Positions 11,495 to 23,128 of a DNA stretch of 64,000 nucleotides are shown in pieces. The stretch is from Anthostomella pinea (taxonomy: Eukaryota; Ascomycota; Sordariomycetes; Xylariales; Xylariaceae). The notes beneath the pieces are model-generated. The model saw only the letters and a list, made by a program, of their open reading frames with translations, had not been told where the DNA came from and searched no databases. Every line of letters begins with the position of its first letter. Positions within the stretch are counted from its first letter, which is position 1. The translations under genes and the position numbers were made by a program. Location of the stretch: positions 930,001 to 994,000 of the forward strand of contig CAUWAG010000007.1 of the NCBI GenBank assembly GCA_963556695.1, written 5' to 3'.

Positions 11495-12642
11495 CCCCTG
11501 ACTATTGTTGTCGTGGTCGCCCTCCTCTTCTTCTGACTCGGCGATCTCTTTCTACGCGTACGTGGCGAAAGAGCAGAAAGAGCAGAAACACGTAGCGTAG
11601 GAGATGCGATGAGAGGAGACGGGCGAAGATGGCAAACCGTGTGTTGATGCTCTACCTACATAATCATGCTCTACCTACATCATCCATGCAACCACCGCCT
11701 TGGAAGTGGTCAGTAGTGCTTTCGTCATTGGTCCCACATAGTTGGCAAGGTCGAGATTGTTAGACTTTGTCGGTCGGTCTAAGATCTACTAGAGTATGCT
11801 CGGAACTTGGCCCAAGGATCTTCTAGTGCAAAGCTTGGCATCGCAAAATTTGTCGTCTGCGTCTCTACCGGCACTGCTCGGAGATATACTGCTTGAAGTA
11901 TACCTAAATAGTAATGCAACCACAAAGTGAAGGGCGCTCAGAAGGGCAGCCACGAAGATATGAGACAAGAGGGAGTCAAAGTGTTGGATGAAATTTCACG
12001 CTCCAGCAGCCACTTTACAGAATCAAAGAATGCTCGGGCACACCGAATCACTTTGAGACTTGTGTGATCCGCATAACAGCACGATCTCGATCAAGCGGCC
12101 CCTCTGGCTATCTGAAGCAGCCGCGACGCAAGATGGTAGAGATATGCAGGCGAAGCCCTGAAACACTTCGACACTGAATACCTTCATTAGTTTCCTGTCA
12201 AAATGGCATGTTCATGGACTTGGACTTGTACTGTGGCGACTCGAAGGGGAGGTGGATGTGCTATAAGTCCCCGAACGATTGGTAACTCGAAAAAGGATGG
12301 GGGCGATGGAGACAACCACTGTATGTTTGTAACGCGTTTGATGGCGAAAGCCTTGTCACGAGAGCAAACGAAACACGCACGGTCAAGAGCGAATATGAAG
12401 GAACTTCGACGCCCCTTTCCGTAACCGCGACTGTGACCGCAGAACTTTCTGGAGTATACAAGACTTCTCCTTTCCTTCAAATACTTCTCCTTTCCTTCAA
12501 ATACTTCTCCTTTCCTTCAAAGACTTCTCCTTCCACAAACCGAACACCAACCTCCAACATTCAACCTTTCTTCTTTGCACACTTGATCTTTCCTTGACCT
12601 CCAACTTACACTACCACCCGACTGCCGTTGTCATCAACCAAT
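11495..12642. other. Intergenic; upstream region of the TDT transporter and pyrimidine-rich leader of a relic
   Basis: No gene is seen. The right end (12461-12640) is strongly C/T- and CA-rich, like a fungal promoter/5' leader read on the plus strand towards the relic at 12643. Confidence 0.45.
12461..12532 (+). repeat. 20-bp CT-rich tandem repeat, about 3.5 copies
   Basis: The unit TACTTCTCCTTTCCTTCAAA is repeated almost perfectly, the first copy starting with G instead of T. It sits in the pyrimidine-rich leader just upstream of a secreted-protein relic. Confidence 0.9.
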
Positions 12643-12864
12643 AGCACCAAGCGTTTTGCCACCACCTTCACTGTCCTCGCCGCTGCAGCCACTACACTCA
12701 CCATCGTCTCGCCTTTCCAGTAAGCCAACTACCATGCAACGACCTTTTGCCATGAGGGTGCATACTTGCTGGATTGTCATAGCCACGCGATCCGAGATAT
12801 CTACTGGGACCAGAAAGGCACAGAGGCAGCGTGTACAAGTCAAGTTGAAATAAGGTGGTGGTGA
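12643..12864 (+). pseudogene. Relic of a small secreted cysteine-containing protein
   Basis: One frame reads STKRFATTFTVLAAAATTL, a good signal-peptide core. It meets TAA at 12721-12723 after SPFQ, then continues in the same frame with a cysteine-bearing mature region (TFCHEGAYLLDC, GTEAACTSQV) up to TGA at 12862-12864. There is no ATG at the front: the sequence CCAATAGCACC looks like a start that lost one base. The internal TAA could be CAA after a C-to-T change. A typical leader with no intact start and one nonsense codon suggests a recently dead effector-like gene. Fragments of coding character continue irregularly to about 13500. Confidence 0.4.
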
Positions 12865-15800
12865 TTGTTACGAGTCCTCATTTAACCTAGAGCTCGTCAC
12901 TTTGGTTTTCAGGCTTTCAATGTTGAACATAGGTCAGGACACCCAGAGAGAGAAAAAGCGGCTGACGTAGCGTTTCTAAAACTGCTCGGTGCCTAGGGCA
13001 TGGCAGTTCAACGAGCAAAGTACCATTGAGTGTGAAAGAGTTGTCGCTGCTCGTCAGGCGATGATAATCAGCTGCATTTCTCCTGGCTTCAATGCAAGTG
13101 GGAAGATGATGACGAGAATGAGGCCCGTTGGCAGCACCCTGATTACGAATGGATGCTAGTTCGCGATACCCTGCTCAAACTTATTCGATCAATTTCGATC
13201 CCACCCTGAACAGGAACCTCTCTGACAACATCCTATCGCGGTACCGTTCTGGTCGCTGGTCCAGAGCGGAACGATAATGTCGCAGCTGTCCTGGCTACCA
13301 GCTAGGACAACATCACGACTGGTGAGGTTCAACCATTGCTTATAAGCACAATCACCAAGGACCTAGCTTGAACGCGACCAATTGCAGATGTTGACACATA
13401 CGACCGTCGTCTTCAGATACATTTGTCCAATGTCCACAACTCTCGCGCTATTCCAACAGCTACAGGTACTCGCGGCCACATAGTTATAACGGAAACACAT
13501 CGGCTCTGGCTATGAGCGAAGCCATGATGATGAATCAGATAGCTTGACGGGGTCGCGTAGGAAGATGTCATCGAATCCGAAAATATCTGTGTCCTTGATC
13601 TAGGCCTTCTTCTCAAGAGACAGCGTGCCCTGAGTTGATATTGTTCAGGATCTGTTCACTGACCTCGGAATCGAGTAGAGGCTGGCGATGCATGGTGCAG
13701 GAGCCCACGTGTGCGAATGGGCTGTTTTATCGCATCGAACGAGAGGGCCTCCGGAGAACGATACGCTACGCCGTGAAATCATAGTTAGTTGGGAGAGGAT
13801 AATGTATGATTTCTTTTCCCATTACTCACGCCAGTTCCCGGAAAGACAAAATGATACGCGAGAGGAATTCCGGACTAATGCTTACAAACCACAACCGGCT
13901 GCCACCCACGAAGGCTTGGCGCCTTACATATTACCGACAGGCCGCTGAAAGAAATCATAGCAGTCTCCGGATTCCGAGCCACTTAGTCCGCCATAGTTAC
14001 CGACACCCCCGGCTGCTAGGGTCGAGCGAAAAGACGGGCCGATGGCGTCGATGGCGCCCGCTCCGCTCCGCTCGTGGCCCGGGAAGTCTCGACGTTCGAC
14101 CATCCCGGCTAAAACTGATTAGGGGGCCCCGGATCCCTTATAACTGTGTAGTTCGATGATTCGGTGAGAGCGCCGACTTCGACGGGCTACTTATAAGATG
14201 CTGAAAGCTGTCTTGTAGCCTTGATATTGACGGGTTGTACAGACGGAGAATTCGTGCTGCTTGGGTGATATGCACCCCGGATAATATATGTCAGTGTCAT
14301 GAAGCTGCAAATGTGTGTCTATCATGTCTTTCACTGTGCGGCACTCCTTTCCCACTGCAGCCTGAGGGCAGGTGGCGACTCGGTGAGCGGACTCTCCTGG
14401 CCCTGACTCCTGACGGGAAATCTAGACCCTGAACGAGATGGCCTGTTGACTGGAAAATCTGTGATTCGTGGGGGCGAGGTCGTGAACGGCATATGCGGCG
14501 TATGAAGCATGTGGGTCGATTATAGAACAGGGTCTCAACCGCTTTCGTGTGCTCATCCAGGTACGTCCCGAAATGCCCCCATTCTAATCATCTCTTGAAG
14601 CTTACGAGAACATGTAATGCTGTCTCCAATCTAATGTAACGGAGTAAGTTCTCCCGAAAGGACTAATTCTTTGAGCAGGGCATCTTGCCTCTGGACCTAG
14701 GATACGGAATATGTCCTGCGTGTCTCACGTAAGCTTTTGCGTCACAGGGGATGAGGCTGACACTTTCTCACCAACAAGGCGTCCATGATTGACCATGTGT
14801 TGGATTCTGGGCTACGTTAGCCCATCCATAGTCATCCTTCAGGTCACCATCCCCATTCGTGACTCTGTCACATACGTGGCCAATATAAGGCCACGTATCC
14901 TTTCCTTCAGTATCTTGGATATATATAGGGCCACTCTGGCCGCTCCAGAGTAGCTGGAATTCCTCTCCTCAATAGAACACTTTGAAATCTCACACCATGT
15001 AGGAAGTCATGACGTCTGCATTGATTTCCAGTATAGTATTGACATGTGGTTTTAGCAGCGCAGTACTTCGTAAGCACCACTGAGCCGGGCCTTTATACGA
15101 CGGCAGCATCTTATCGCCGGACGCTGACATGATACAGTGATTGAGTAACATTCACAGTGTCCTCATCTGATGTAAGACCTGGCTTCTTGCCGCTTCTATG
15201 CAGTCCAACGTCAGGGACCCTTGCAGGGTTTGCTTGATTTTATTTGCCGATTGACTAGGGTACATAGATATAAGGTTCCCCGCCTTAAGTCCCTTAGTAA
15301 TATTATTCTACAACTCAGGGCTCACCGGATCCTCGTTGCAGTGTCGTATGTTTGTACAAACATAACTTATTGTACGACGTGATTACCAACACTTACAAAA
15401 CACTTACAAACAGCTCCAGCGGTCCCACGCTTCCAGGGTGAAAGCTTGAAATCGTCTCTCACGCTAAGCTGCTGCCTAAACCAGCGGTCACGGCTCGGCA
15501 GTCGTCTTCGGAAAACATCAGATGGCACGTGATAATGCGACTCTGATATCTCTAGTCTATGCCGGGGTGCAACTTTCCGGAAGAGGATTAGTGTGAGCCG
15601 GCTGTTATATCGCATCGTGAGCGACTACTAACTGTATACTTCATGGTGGCGATTCCTGCAGAAATCATACCGACAAGTCAGTGACATGACAAGCTACATG
15701 GACGCCCCTCAAGCCTGGACGAGCTCGATGTTTGCAAGGGTCGAGAGACTTGATATTTCCCGATGGATGACCCAAGGGAACGGATGTTTGCCTTGGTCAA

Positions 15801-16134
15801 ATCACAGGTGGATATGTGGAGTGGAGCAAGGGGGAGATGACATAGTGGCGCCCCCACTGGTCACCAGTCACCTTGCAAGTTACAACCAGGGTCTAGAGTC
15901 CAGACCGCCAGCCCGGATAATCACAGGCTGCTGCATAGGATGTCAGGGACTAATGATATCTCACGACGGAGAATATTGACAACGGTCCAATAACTACTTA
16001 AAAGGCAGGGGTGCCATCGTCGTCGAGGCCAATGTCCAACATCCTCATCACGACACGGACGACTCGCAACTCAATCTACAATCTCCAACATTCCTACGAC
16101 CACGACCATCATCACTTACACCACAACTGCCACC
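12865..16134. other. Intergenic, 3.3 kb with no supported gene
   Basis: Scattered frames (for example 13806-14159 and 15686-15979) have no domains. A promoter-like stretch with TATATATAGGG occurs near 14927, but the following ATG is directly followed by TAG. The last 120 bp form a CA-rich leader for the gene at 16135. Confidence 0.4.
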
Positions 16135-16626
16135 ATGCGTTTCTCCATTGTCTCCGTCTTGGCTCTTGCCGCCAGCGTCCAGGCCATGCCAGCGGTTAGC
16201 CCTCGCTCAGAGACCGGCTGCCGCGTTGCTCTGAAGGCGACTCTCGCGAAGCCCCAGAAGGCCGCAGAGGACATCCTGCTCTGTAAGACTAGTTACTTCT
16301 CCGCCATACCGCAGTTCCAGCTGACACACCACTAGACTCCATGTCCAAATGGACGAAGAGCACTGGAACCTCCGACTTCTCATCAGTAAGACGACACCCA
16401 TGACCGAAGTAGCACATATCCGGCTGACATTTAACCACAGAACTACATGGACACGAAAAACACCACTGCAGCCCCCTACTCGATCGTCTTCAAGGCCAAC
16501 ATGATTCCGGGCTACGAGACTGACGCCGAGATCAGGGCTGTGCTGGATACCTGGGTTGGCACTTACATTATTGGCGGCGAAACTGCGCAGAACAACTGGG
16601 AGGTCACTGGTGTGGCGTGCTCGTGA
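16135..16626 (+). CDS. Small secreted protein, 127 aa, three exons
   Basis: Exons are 16135..16282, 16336..16385 and 16441..16626. Introns of 53 and 55 nt have GTAAGA donors and CACTAG/CACAG acceptors and preserve the frame exactly. The ATG sits in an ideal context (GCCACCATG) after a CA-rich leader. Residues 1-18 are a signal peptide (MRFSIVSVLALAASVQAMP). The mature part is about 108 residues with only two cysteines, one near its start (ETGCRV) and one at the end (GVACS), which could pair. No known domain is recognised. It lies in a gene-poor stretch near two other secreted-protein genes and LINE insertions, which is typical of effector-like genes, but nothing shows a host role. Exon structure is well supported; function is unknown. 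Confidence 0.8.
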
Positions 16627-18287
16627 GCTGGTGCAGATGTTTTTTGGGCTCCTGTGTGGATGATTCACTAGTCGTCGATATGATCACGGACCAATGATAC
16701 CATACCCTTTCGAGAAATCTGACATTCGTGTATTTGTCACCTGCTCGGCCGCATTGTATGCGCTGGTGATTCTATCGCTAGCGTGGCCGAAGTTATTTCC
16801 CATCATTCTCGGCGCAAGTACCTGATCATAGACCCGTTGATGACTGCTACTTGAGCAGAGCCAAGCTGACCAGTCATATCACGGGTTCACTACGGTGTGG
16901 ACAACGATTGCACTATACGTCTCTTGCGAACTGTCAACTAATATCGCGTGCACTGACTGGTTCTTCCGTCGTGTAAGCAGCCAGGACTCGCGAATACATA
17001 AGGGACGAAACTTCAATGGGCCAATGGCAACTGCCCCATCATCGTACGCAATGGGATTTCCGCTGCGGCATCCAAAATTTGCTGACGAGTGGTTCATTCT
17101 TGAATCATCTTCATGAAGTGCACCGTTCGAAGCACAAACTTTGGGACATGATGTTTGCCAATTAAGCTTGGGTTACTCGTGGTGAATCCCATAGTCACAT
17201 GAGAGACTCGCCATTGGCACGGTCCAGTACAAAGTCACTGTGGCTTGACTAACATTGAAGAGCATATAGGCCGTGATGAATAGGGGCTGGTTCATATGCG
17301 CCACGTTTCAAGACGTGGATATAGTTCAACGTCCGAATAATCTCTTCCACCACAACGGAGCTCAGGGGTCCAACGACGTGACCGACCAGCAGCCGTTGCA
17401 CGTCATGTTCCGTTTTGGCCCTTATGTAATGTAATAGTGCCCGGTCTTCCACGATTTTGACCACGCTTTTGTGTAAGTCTATGTCAGTCGGATAGATGGA
17501 TTGTGTTCCAAAAGTAAGCAGGCACTATGGACTTTTCCCTTATGTTTACGTGATTAAATTAAGAGGTTCATCGTACGTGGAAGACTGAAGATCCAAAGGC
17601 CATTATTTTGCAGGTACATCATCCAGTTTGTATATGATCAAGGCACCAAGTATCAAGGCTTCTGAGATTACCGTCACGATGCAATGTGCCATTTTCACTT
17701 CGCTCTTGGGCAAGGTATACCTACCCCTTCCCTGACGATGCCTCTAGGCGCTCTTATACCATCAGACTTGACTTGTCCATCTAGTTTGCGATGCTAATGC
17801 ATAAAGTCTAGAACGAGACATCTAGTGACATGATGGACTTTCATCTCGTGCTACAGTAACACAGAGACATGGAGTGAGGCATTATGGATATCGTGACCAG
17901 GTAACAACCTTCATATCATTAACGCCGAAAGTGGACGACATGACCAGGCAGACCAGGTAACAGCCAGACTGTTAACTCCGAAGGTGGGTACCTCGAGCTG
18001 CCGAGGGGAGGAAGCTCCGGTCCACAAGGGAAGAGCCGGTTCCCCCTGACGTCACCTCATCAAGCGCATTTTTAGCTTCCATTGTGCTGTTGATCACAAC
18101 CTTAACGACATCAAAGCTCGTCAGAGAAGCCAGACATCCAATCCTCGCCGTCAAATCAATTGAACAGAGCGAAGCATCTGATATACTACGGCTTAAGCAA
18201 TTGCGATACTACCGTTCCGACCTCTATACACGCATTCCACATACAACCAGCCGACGCCGACCCAAAACACCAACCGCCCACGCCACA
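16627..18287. other. Intergenic, no gene seen
   Basis: Nothing recognisable until the CA-rich leader of the mitochondrial-protein gene (about 18200-18287). The duplicated phrase GACCAGGTAACA near 17897 and 17953 is too short to interpret. Confidence 0.45.
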
Positions 18288-18710
18288 ATGCAGTCCATCC
18301 GCACCCTCCTCCGCGCCAGCAGCAGAGCTCCCGCATCAGCCGCCCGCCTGACCACCAACACTACCAGCATCCGTCTCGCCCGGCCGATCCACCAGTCGGC
18401 AGCACTACAACTCCCCTACAAGGACGACCAGGACCGCAATTCCCTCAAGCCGCGGGCGCACGAGTACACGGGCAGCGGGACGGACGAGGGCACGGCGGCC
18501 AACGAGGACGCGGCCTTCAACCCGGACAAGACGAGCCCCGAGGCCGCCAAGGAGACCGCGGGTAAGGGCAACGACACCAACCCGCTCGAGGTCAGCCCCG
18601 CCAACCCGGACACGGCCAAGGCCGGCCGCGGCAAGGAGGACGACAGGCCCCATGGGGGGCAGTCCAAGGCGAGCCGGGGCGGGGACGCGCCGAAGGCTGG
18701 GAAGGTTTAG
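18288..18710 (+). CDS. Conserved fungal mitochondrial protein of unknown function
   Basis: Single exon, ATG at 18288 after CCACA, 140 aa. The first about 40 residues are rich in Arg, Ser and Ala with no acidic residue (MQSIRTLLRASSRAPASAAR), a standard mitochondrial presequence. The body is hydrophilic and acidic/Lys-rich, with the segment LPYKDDQDRNSLKPRAHEYT, which I recall as the signature of a short, widely conserved ascomycete mitochondrial protein. No enzymatic motif or membrane helix is visible. It is probably a matrix or inner-membrane-associated protein. The frame is open to 18084, but no upstream ATG fits a better start. The C-terminus is Gly/Lys/Asp-rich and likely disordered. Confidence 0.8.
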   Translation: MQSIRTLLRASSRAPASAARLTTNTTSIRLARPIHQSAALQLPYKDDQDRNSLKPRAHEYTGSGTDEGTAANEDAAFNPDKTSPEAAKETAGKGNDTNPLEVSPANPDTAKAGRGKEDDRPHGGQSKASRGGDAPKAGKV

Positions 18711-19100
18711 TCTGATGGAGGGGAGATATTGGGGGGTGATCATGATGGGCAGATTGGGGACACACACGTAAGGGATGTTGTGAGTGGTATGGGGGCCTGA
18801 ATGAGGGTGGGAGACGGGCGAGGCCGTGGAGCTGGTTACGTTGTACATTCCGCAATTCTTTTACGGAGTTCTGGTTGCAGTGTTTATCGTTTACCAATGG
18901 ATGAATGCATGCACCATACCAACCAGCATCATGCTATGTAACTTATGAAGTGTTCTCGTGAGGCTCGTGTCTCATCAATTGGGTATCGCCCCTCCAGCAC
19001 AATGCCCTCGTGAGCCCTCATATGAGAAGCCTCTAACCATCCACAACCTCCTCAACCTCCTCAACCATAGAGCCCATCGACATCATCCTGCTCGTCCTCC
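18711..19100. other. Convergent 3' intergenic region
   Basis: Lies between the convergent mitochondrial-protein and RING-protein genes. Holds the outer copy of a 40-bp tandem duplication (19061-19100). No gene. Confidence 0.5.
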
Positions 19101-19140
19101 TCAACCATAGAGCCCATCGACATCATCCTGCTCGTCCTCC
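19061..19140. repeat. Perfect 40-bp tandem duplication over the stop of the RING gene
   Basis: The 40-bp block starting TCAACCATAGAGCCCATCGA at 19061 is repeated without change at 19101. The inner copy encodes the acidic C-terminus and the stop; the outer copy lies beyond the stop. Confidence 0.95.
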
Positions 19141-19778
19141 TCATCATCCTTCGGCACCTCGACGACCCTCTTCTTCGTCAGGTCCATGCGACACATGGGG
19201 CAGTTGCCCTTGCTCAGCAGCCAGGGCCCCGCACACTCCAAATCGTACCTGTGCCGCCCGTGGCATGGCAGCTCCACCACCAGGCAGTACTTGTCGTCGA
19301 GGTACTTCCCGCGGCAGATCGGGCAGCTGTCGTCAACCTCCAACGCCTTGCGCGGCACGCGCTCTAGTGTATCTAGGTACTCCTGCGTCACGCCTGGCAC
19401 GTGGTCGGGCGGCGCGGCGATGTCGCCCTCCAGCACCCCCATCAGCTGCTCGAGGAAGCGCTGGTTCTCGGCGTCGGGCGCGTCATTGCGGAGCGTCGCG
19501 AGCTGGTCCTGCACCAGCCGGTAGAGCGCCGCTGTGTCGACGGGCGTTGGACCTGCGCGGTGCGGTTGCGAGGCGTCTTGCGAGATCTGGTGCAGGTGCG
19601 ATGTGAAGCTTGACATGTCGGGACGCCGGCGGTGCGGCTGGCTCGTCGGCGCTTGGATGTTGTGCTCGACTGGTTTCCCGGGGTTAGTCCTGTGAGCTTT
19701 GGGTTGTGCTGGGAGCTTGGAGCTGTGGGTGGCAGAGGGAGGAGTTGGAGACTTACCTTCGTACGGATTGCTGGCCAT
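19101..19778 (-). CDS. RING-finger protein, probable E3 ubiquitin ligase
   Basis: Exons are 19757..19778 and 19101..19669, giving 196 aa. The intron at 19670..19756 (donor GTAAGT, acceptor AACCAG) is 87 nt, a multiple of three, so the unspliced frame is also open. Splicing is preferred because it removes a Pro/Ser-rich stretch and has good signals, including CTAAC. The C-terminal half carries a RING-type zinc cluster: DSCPICRGKY, then CHGRHRYDLEC, then GNCPMCRMDL, with spacing typical of C3HC4/C3H2C3 RINGs. Such proteins bind an E2 enzyme and transfer ubiquitin. An acidic tail (DDEEDEQDDVDGLYG) ends the protein. No membrane segment or other domain is present. Target unknown. Confidence 0.82.
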   Translation of the reverse strand: MASNPYEGKSPTPPSATHSSKLPAQPKAHRTNPGKPVEHNIQAPTSQPHRRRPDMSSFTSHLHQISQDASQPHRAGPTPVDTAALYRLVQDQLATLRNDAPDAENQRFLEQLMGVLEGDIAAPPDHVPGVTQEYLDTLERVPRKALEVDDSCPICRGKYLDDKYCLVVELPCHGRHRYDLECAGPWLLSKGNCPMCRMDLTKKRVVEVPKDDEEDEQDDVDGLYG

Positions 19779-21388
19779 AGTGGGCGATGTGTCTGATTGT
19801 AATGTTGGGAGACTTCGGTTCCGAGCCGACGATCCTACTAGATACGGGAGAAGAAGCTTGCAGATACGGTGAGTATCGTTGGTGGTTTTGGCAGATGGCG
19901 GCGATATTGGAAGATGGAAAGCTCTCTCTTCGGGCCCCCGATTGCCCCGCCAAGGCATGGCCGGCAGTAGGCCTAGCCGGCAGGCACCGTTTGCGCCGCG
20001 CGTTTGTGCCAGCCCCACTGGCGGATGTGGCTTGCACTCCAGTCTGACTCGTTGGTGCACTAGCGAAATAGGGGTCTTAAAGTCAACCTATAGTACACTC
20101 AACCGGCACCCAGTAACAGGTATGATGTCTGCGTGATAGGTAAGACCTCACGCTAGAACCTAAACTTATATCCTAAGCCGCCACAGCTGGCTCCAGCTGT
20201 GAAGCCTGGGAAATGGAGAGTGAATACAAGCTATTTACTTACACTGGTAAGAGTCAAGAGTTGGGACTGAGACTCGCTTCTAGCTACTACTGATTACGAA
20301 GATGGCGAGTAAGATGAATGGAGCATCAGGGGCCGCGATTGTAATAGCCAATGCAGTATTGGTGTCCGAGGACGCAGTTTCAAATGGAGTCGCACAAAGG
20401 GGCAGACGCTTCTCTGATTTCCACCGAAAGGGAAAATGCAAGTCTGGGTTCAGTTTCACCCACACTGCTGGTGTGGACTCATTCCGAAATGCCAACGACA
20501 GGCTCCAGTGTCGCCGACTTGGCCTGGTTAAGTCATGGTGACCTCAATCAAGGTCTCATCAACGTTAGCAAAGCAGCAGCAAGAAGACATGAAGCTTTTT
20601 TGCAAGCCAGCCAAAGCCGGAAACCGAGTGAAACTCCTGCTTGGCTGAATTAAGTAGCGACATCCGAAGGAGTAGACAACGCAGCACCGTCTGGGGCTGA
20701 CATTATGTTACTCCAGGTAGTGAGCTTGAAGAGGTTCGATGTTAGTTACTGAAGGTATAGGCAGCCACCTCAAGACGGGCTTAGAGCTGGCTCGTATACG
20801 CCGTCGTTTGCCCGACCAGGCTCTTTTGCAGGGTGTAGCCGCACTGCACGGACGGACCCGTCGTCCAGAAGAGCGTCAAATGAGTCCCTTAGTTGCCGGA
20901 TTCTTGGAAACAACCGAGCTCGAAGCTTGTGGGATGCTTGGCTTGGGTTTCATTGCCATTACCAACTGCGGACAACGATCCTGGCGAACAGTCCATGCAT
21001 TCCTGCATTGGCCACTTCCTCATAAGCGAATGGGGGTGTGCCTAGACGGCGAATTCGTCATGTTCATCATAGTAGACGTCCACCTTGCATAAATCTACGA
21101 TGGTGCTAATAGCAGCACTTTTGGACCCGTATACAGCCTATGTGGATTTTGTAAGACGGAAATCCATTCCTATAGAGCTTTTCCAAGCGATATGTACAAA
21201 ATGAGTGATGGTGTCCGGCTGAGCCGTATGTACACAGAAGAGTAAAGGGGCTTGCCCCATGAGCCATATGTACAAAGAAGATGATGAACACAACACGAGC
21301 TCTCACCAGAGCAGCTTCTTCTCCTCATCCTCCATCAGCCCAGTCCAGCTGCAGTCTCGTTCCATGAGCGCTGTCCGGCTAGGGCGGT
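19779..21388. other. Intergenic, no supported gene
   Basis: Upstream region of the RING gene and downstream region of the broken secreted-protein gene. Frames at 20302-20541 and 20739-21092 show no domain. Confidence 0.4.
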
Positions 21389-22961
21389 TCAGCAGGTGAA
21401 GCCACCGTCCATGTCAAGAGTGCTCCTGTCCGAGAAGGTACTGGTAAGGTCCCATTGCCCGACCTTGCAGTGGGCATTCTGCGACTTGGCCTTGCCACTC
21501 CCGAAGGTCGTGTCTCCGTAGATGAAGCTCACCTGGCGCAAGATATTAGCTGCGATCCTACTGAAAACCAAGAAAAGAAGAAGAAAAAAAACCCCAAAAA
21601 AACTGAAACGATTGCACCTACCTCGTCCTTGCCCTTGTCGGCGGGGAAGTTGACGCTGACGTCCAGCTCCTTGGGGAGGTTCTGGCTCTTGAAGATGATG
21701 ACGTTGCCGTCGTCGTTCGACTGCTCGTCGGTCCACATCTGGAACCCGTTGGCGTCGTAGATTGTGATCTGCGCCTTGTGGCCGTTGTTGTCGCCACCCT
21801 TGGCGACCTCATGGATGTGCAGGGTGCACCAGCCGCCGGCGAACCGCTTCTCGACGGCTGGATGGGGTTATACCATCAGGAAAGGCGGCACTACACAAGA
21901 AGTATACCGGGGAAAGGGCAGACTTCTCCAAGCAGAAGTAGTAGATGCTAAAGTCCATGGTGCTCTCCAAGGTCTTGCAGCAGCCAGGGTAATTGGACAC
22001 AGAAAACAGCTATATGTCTGCCTGGACAACACGTCAGTGGTAGATGGGCTCAATGGGACTCCACCCGAGACATCACAGAACATTTTTCTACGATTTCAAG
22101 AACTTGCCACAGCACACACTCCTAGAGTGACTGTCAAGTGGATTCCTGGACATAGAGATATTGATGGCAATGAAGCTGCCGACACATTAGCAAAAGAGGG
22201 TGCCATGCTAGAAACAGACACAATAAGCCTTCTTACAATCTCTTAGGTCAAGAAAGATCTTAAAAAAAAAAGGGCAAGAAAGAGTTCAACCAATGATAAA
22301 AAGACTGATCAGAACCTAGATATCAAGAAATATACTTATATACAGTAACTAAAAGAGACTTTATATCTTTTAAAAGGAGTACTTTATATAGACTTCTAGC
22401 GGCCAGATCTAGACATGGCGACTTTACCAGATACTATGAACGCTTTGGGCATACAGACTCGAATGATCACTACAACTGTGGTGAAAAGAAAACACCACAA
22501 TACATTTTTTTTTGTAAGAGGCTAGGGAAAAACCGGCTGTTGCCTAGATACTTGCCTAGGACAGCTTGTTTACAATACTTAAGGGAGAGGAGCACAGAAT
22601 GGGCAAAATTCGTGGAGAAGAGCAAGTTCTTTTCAACAATCTGCCCCCGATAGATAGCTTTTTTTGAAGGACCAGATAGATGACCCCAAGGTCATACCGC
22701 CGCAACAACGGGGGTGGGCCCGTCAGCGGGACTGACTGTACTTATTATCTTGAGACCTCCACAACCCTGCGATACAGAGGCTCTGGGAGGCGTGGTTTGC
22801 ACTACTGAGGAGCTACCCCCCACGTTAAATACAAAACAAACAAAACAAACAAACAAACGCTTCTCGACGGCTGCGGCGGCGTTGCTGTTGTCGGTGACTG
22901 GCGCGGCGACCGAGAGCCCGGCCAGGGCGAGGAAGGAGGCGACGGTGGTTGAGGCGTACAT
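21389..22961 (-). pseudogene. Small secreted-protein gene split by a LINE insertion
   Basis: ATG at 22961 opens a signal peptide (MYASTTVASFLALAGLSVAAP) followed by a short pro-region ending in the Kex2-like site EKR. At that point a LINE (21861..22857) interrupts. Coding resumes beyond the duplicated target with GGWCTLHIHEV and continues to a donor GTAGGT at 21621. The intron at 21533..21621 (branch AGCTAAT, acceptor GCCAG) leads into the last exon 21389..21532, ending DGGFTC and TGA. Without the LINE and intron, the two halves are in one frame with no other lesion, so the break is recent. The mature product would be a small cysteine-bearing secreted protein; its C-terminus resembles a family of fungal secreted proteins I recall only loosely. 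Function is unknown, effector-like by features. Confidence 0.8.
21845..22873 (+). mobile_element. 5'-truncated LINE insertion with perfect 16-bp target-site duplication
   Basis: CGCTTCTCGACGGCTG occurs at 21845-21860 and 22858-22873. The inserted DNA, 21861..22857 (997 bp), is the 3' end of the same LINE family as at 25417-31002, in plus orientation and so opposite to the interrupted gene. It retains an RNase H reading frame to about 22246 with fewer stops than the other copies. It ends in AAATACAAAACAAACAAAAC-type repeats. Confidence 0.95.
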
Positions 22962-23120
22962 GGTCGGTGTATGGAGTTGGGGGAAGTCTGAAGATGTGAT
23001 GATGTTGTTGAAGGTCGGTCGTGGTGTTGGTAGTAATCAAGTTGATCTGAGAGTCTGGACTGATGTGGTTTGTTGTGCTGTGAGCTGTTTCACTGACTGA
23101 CCTTCTCGAGGTTTCCTACT

Positions 23121-23128
23121 CTTATATA
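23121..23128 (-). promoter_or_regulatory. TATA box of the broken secreted-protein gene
   Basis: TATATAAG on the minus strand lies 160 bp upstream of the ATG at 22961, followed by a CA-rich leader, the usual arrangement for highly expressed secreted-protein genes. Confidence 0.45.

Noticed and set aside
13806..14159. 117-codon plus-strand ORF
   Set aside because: No recognised domain or promoter-like leader; an amino-acid mix typical of random GC-rich sequence.
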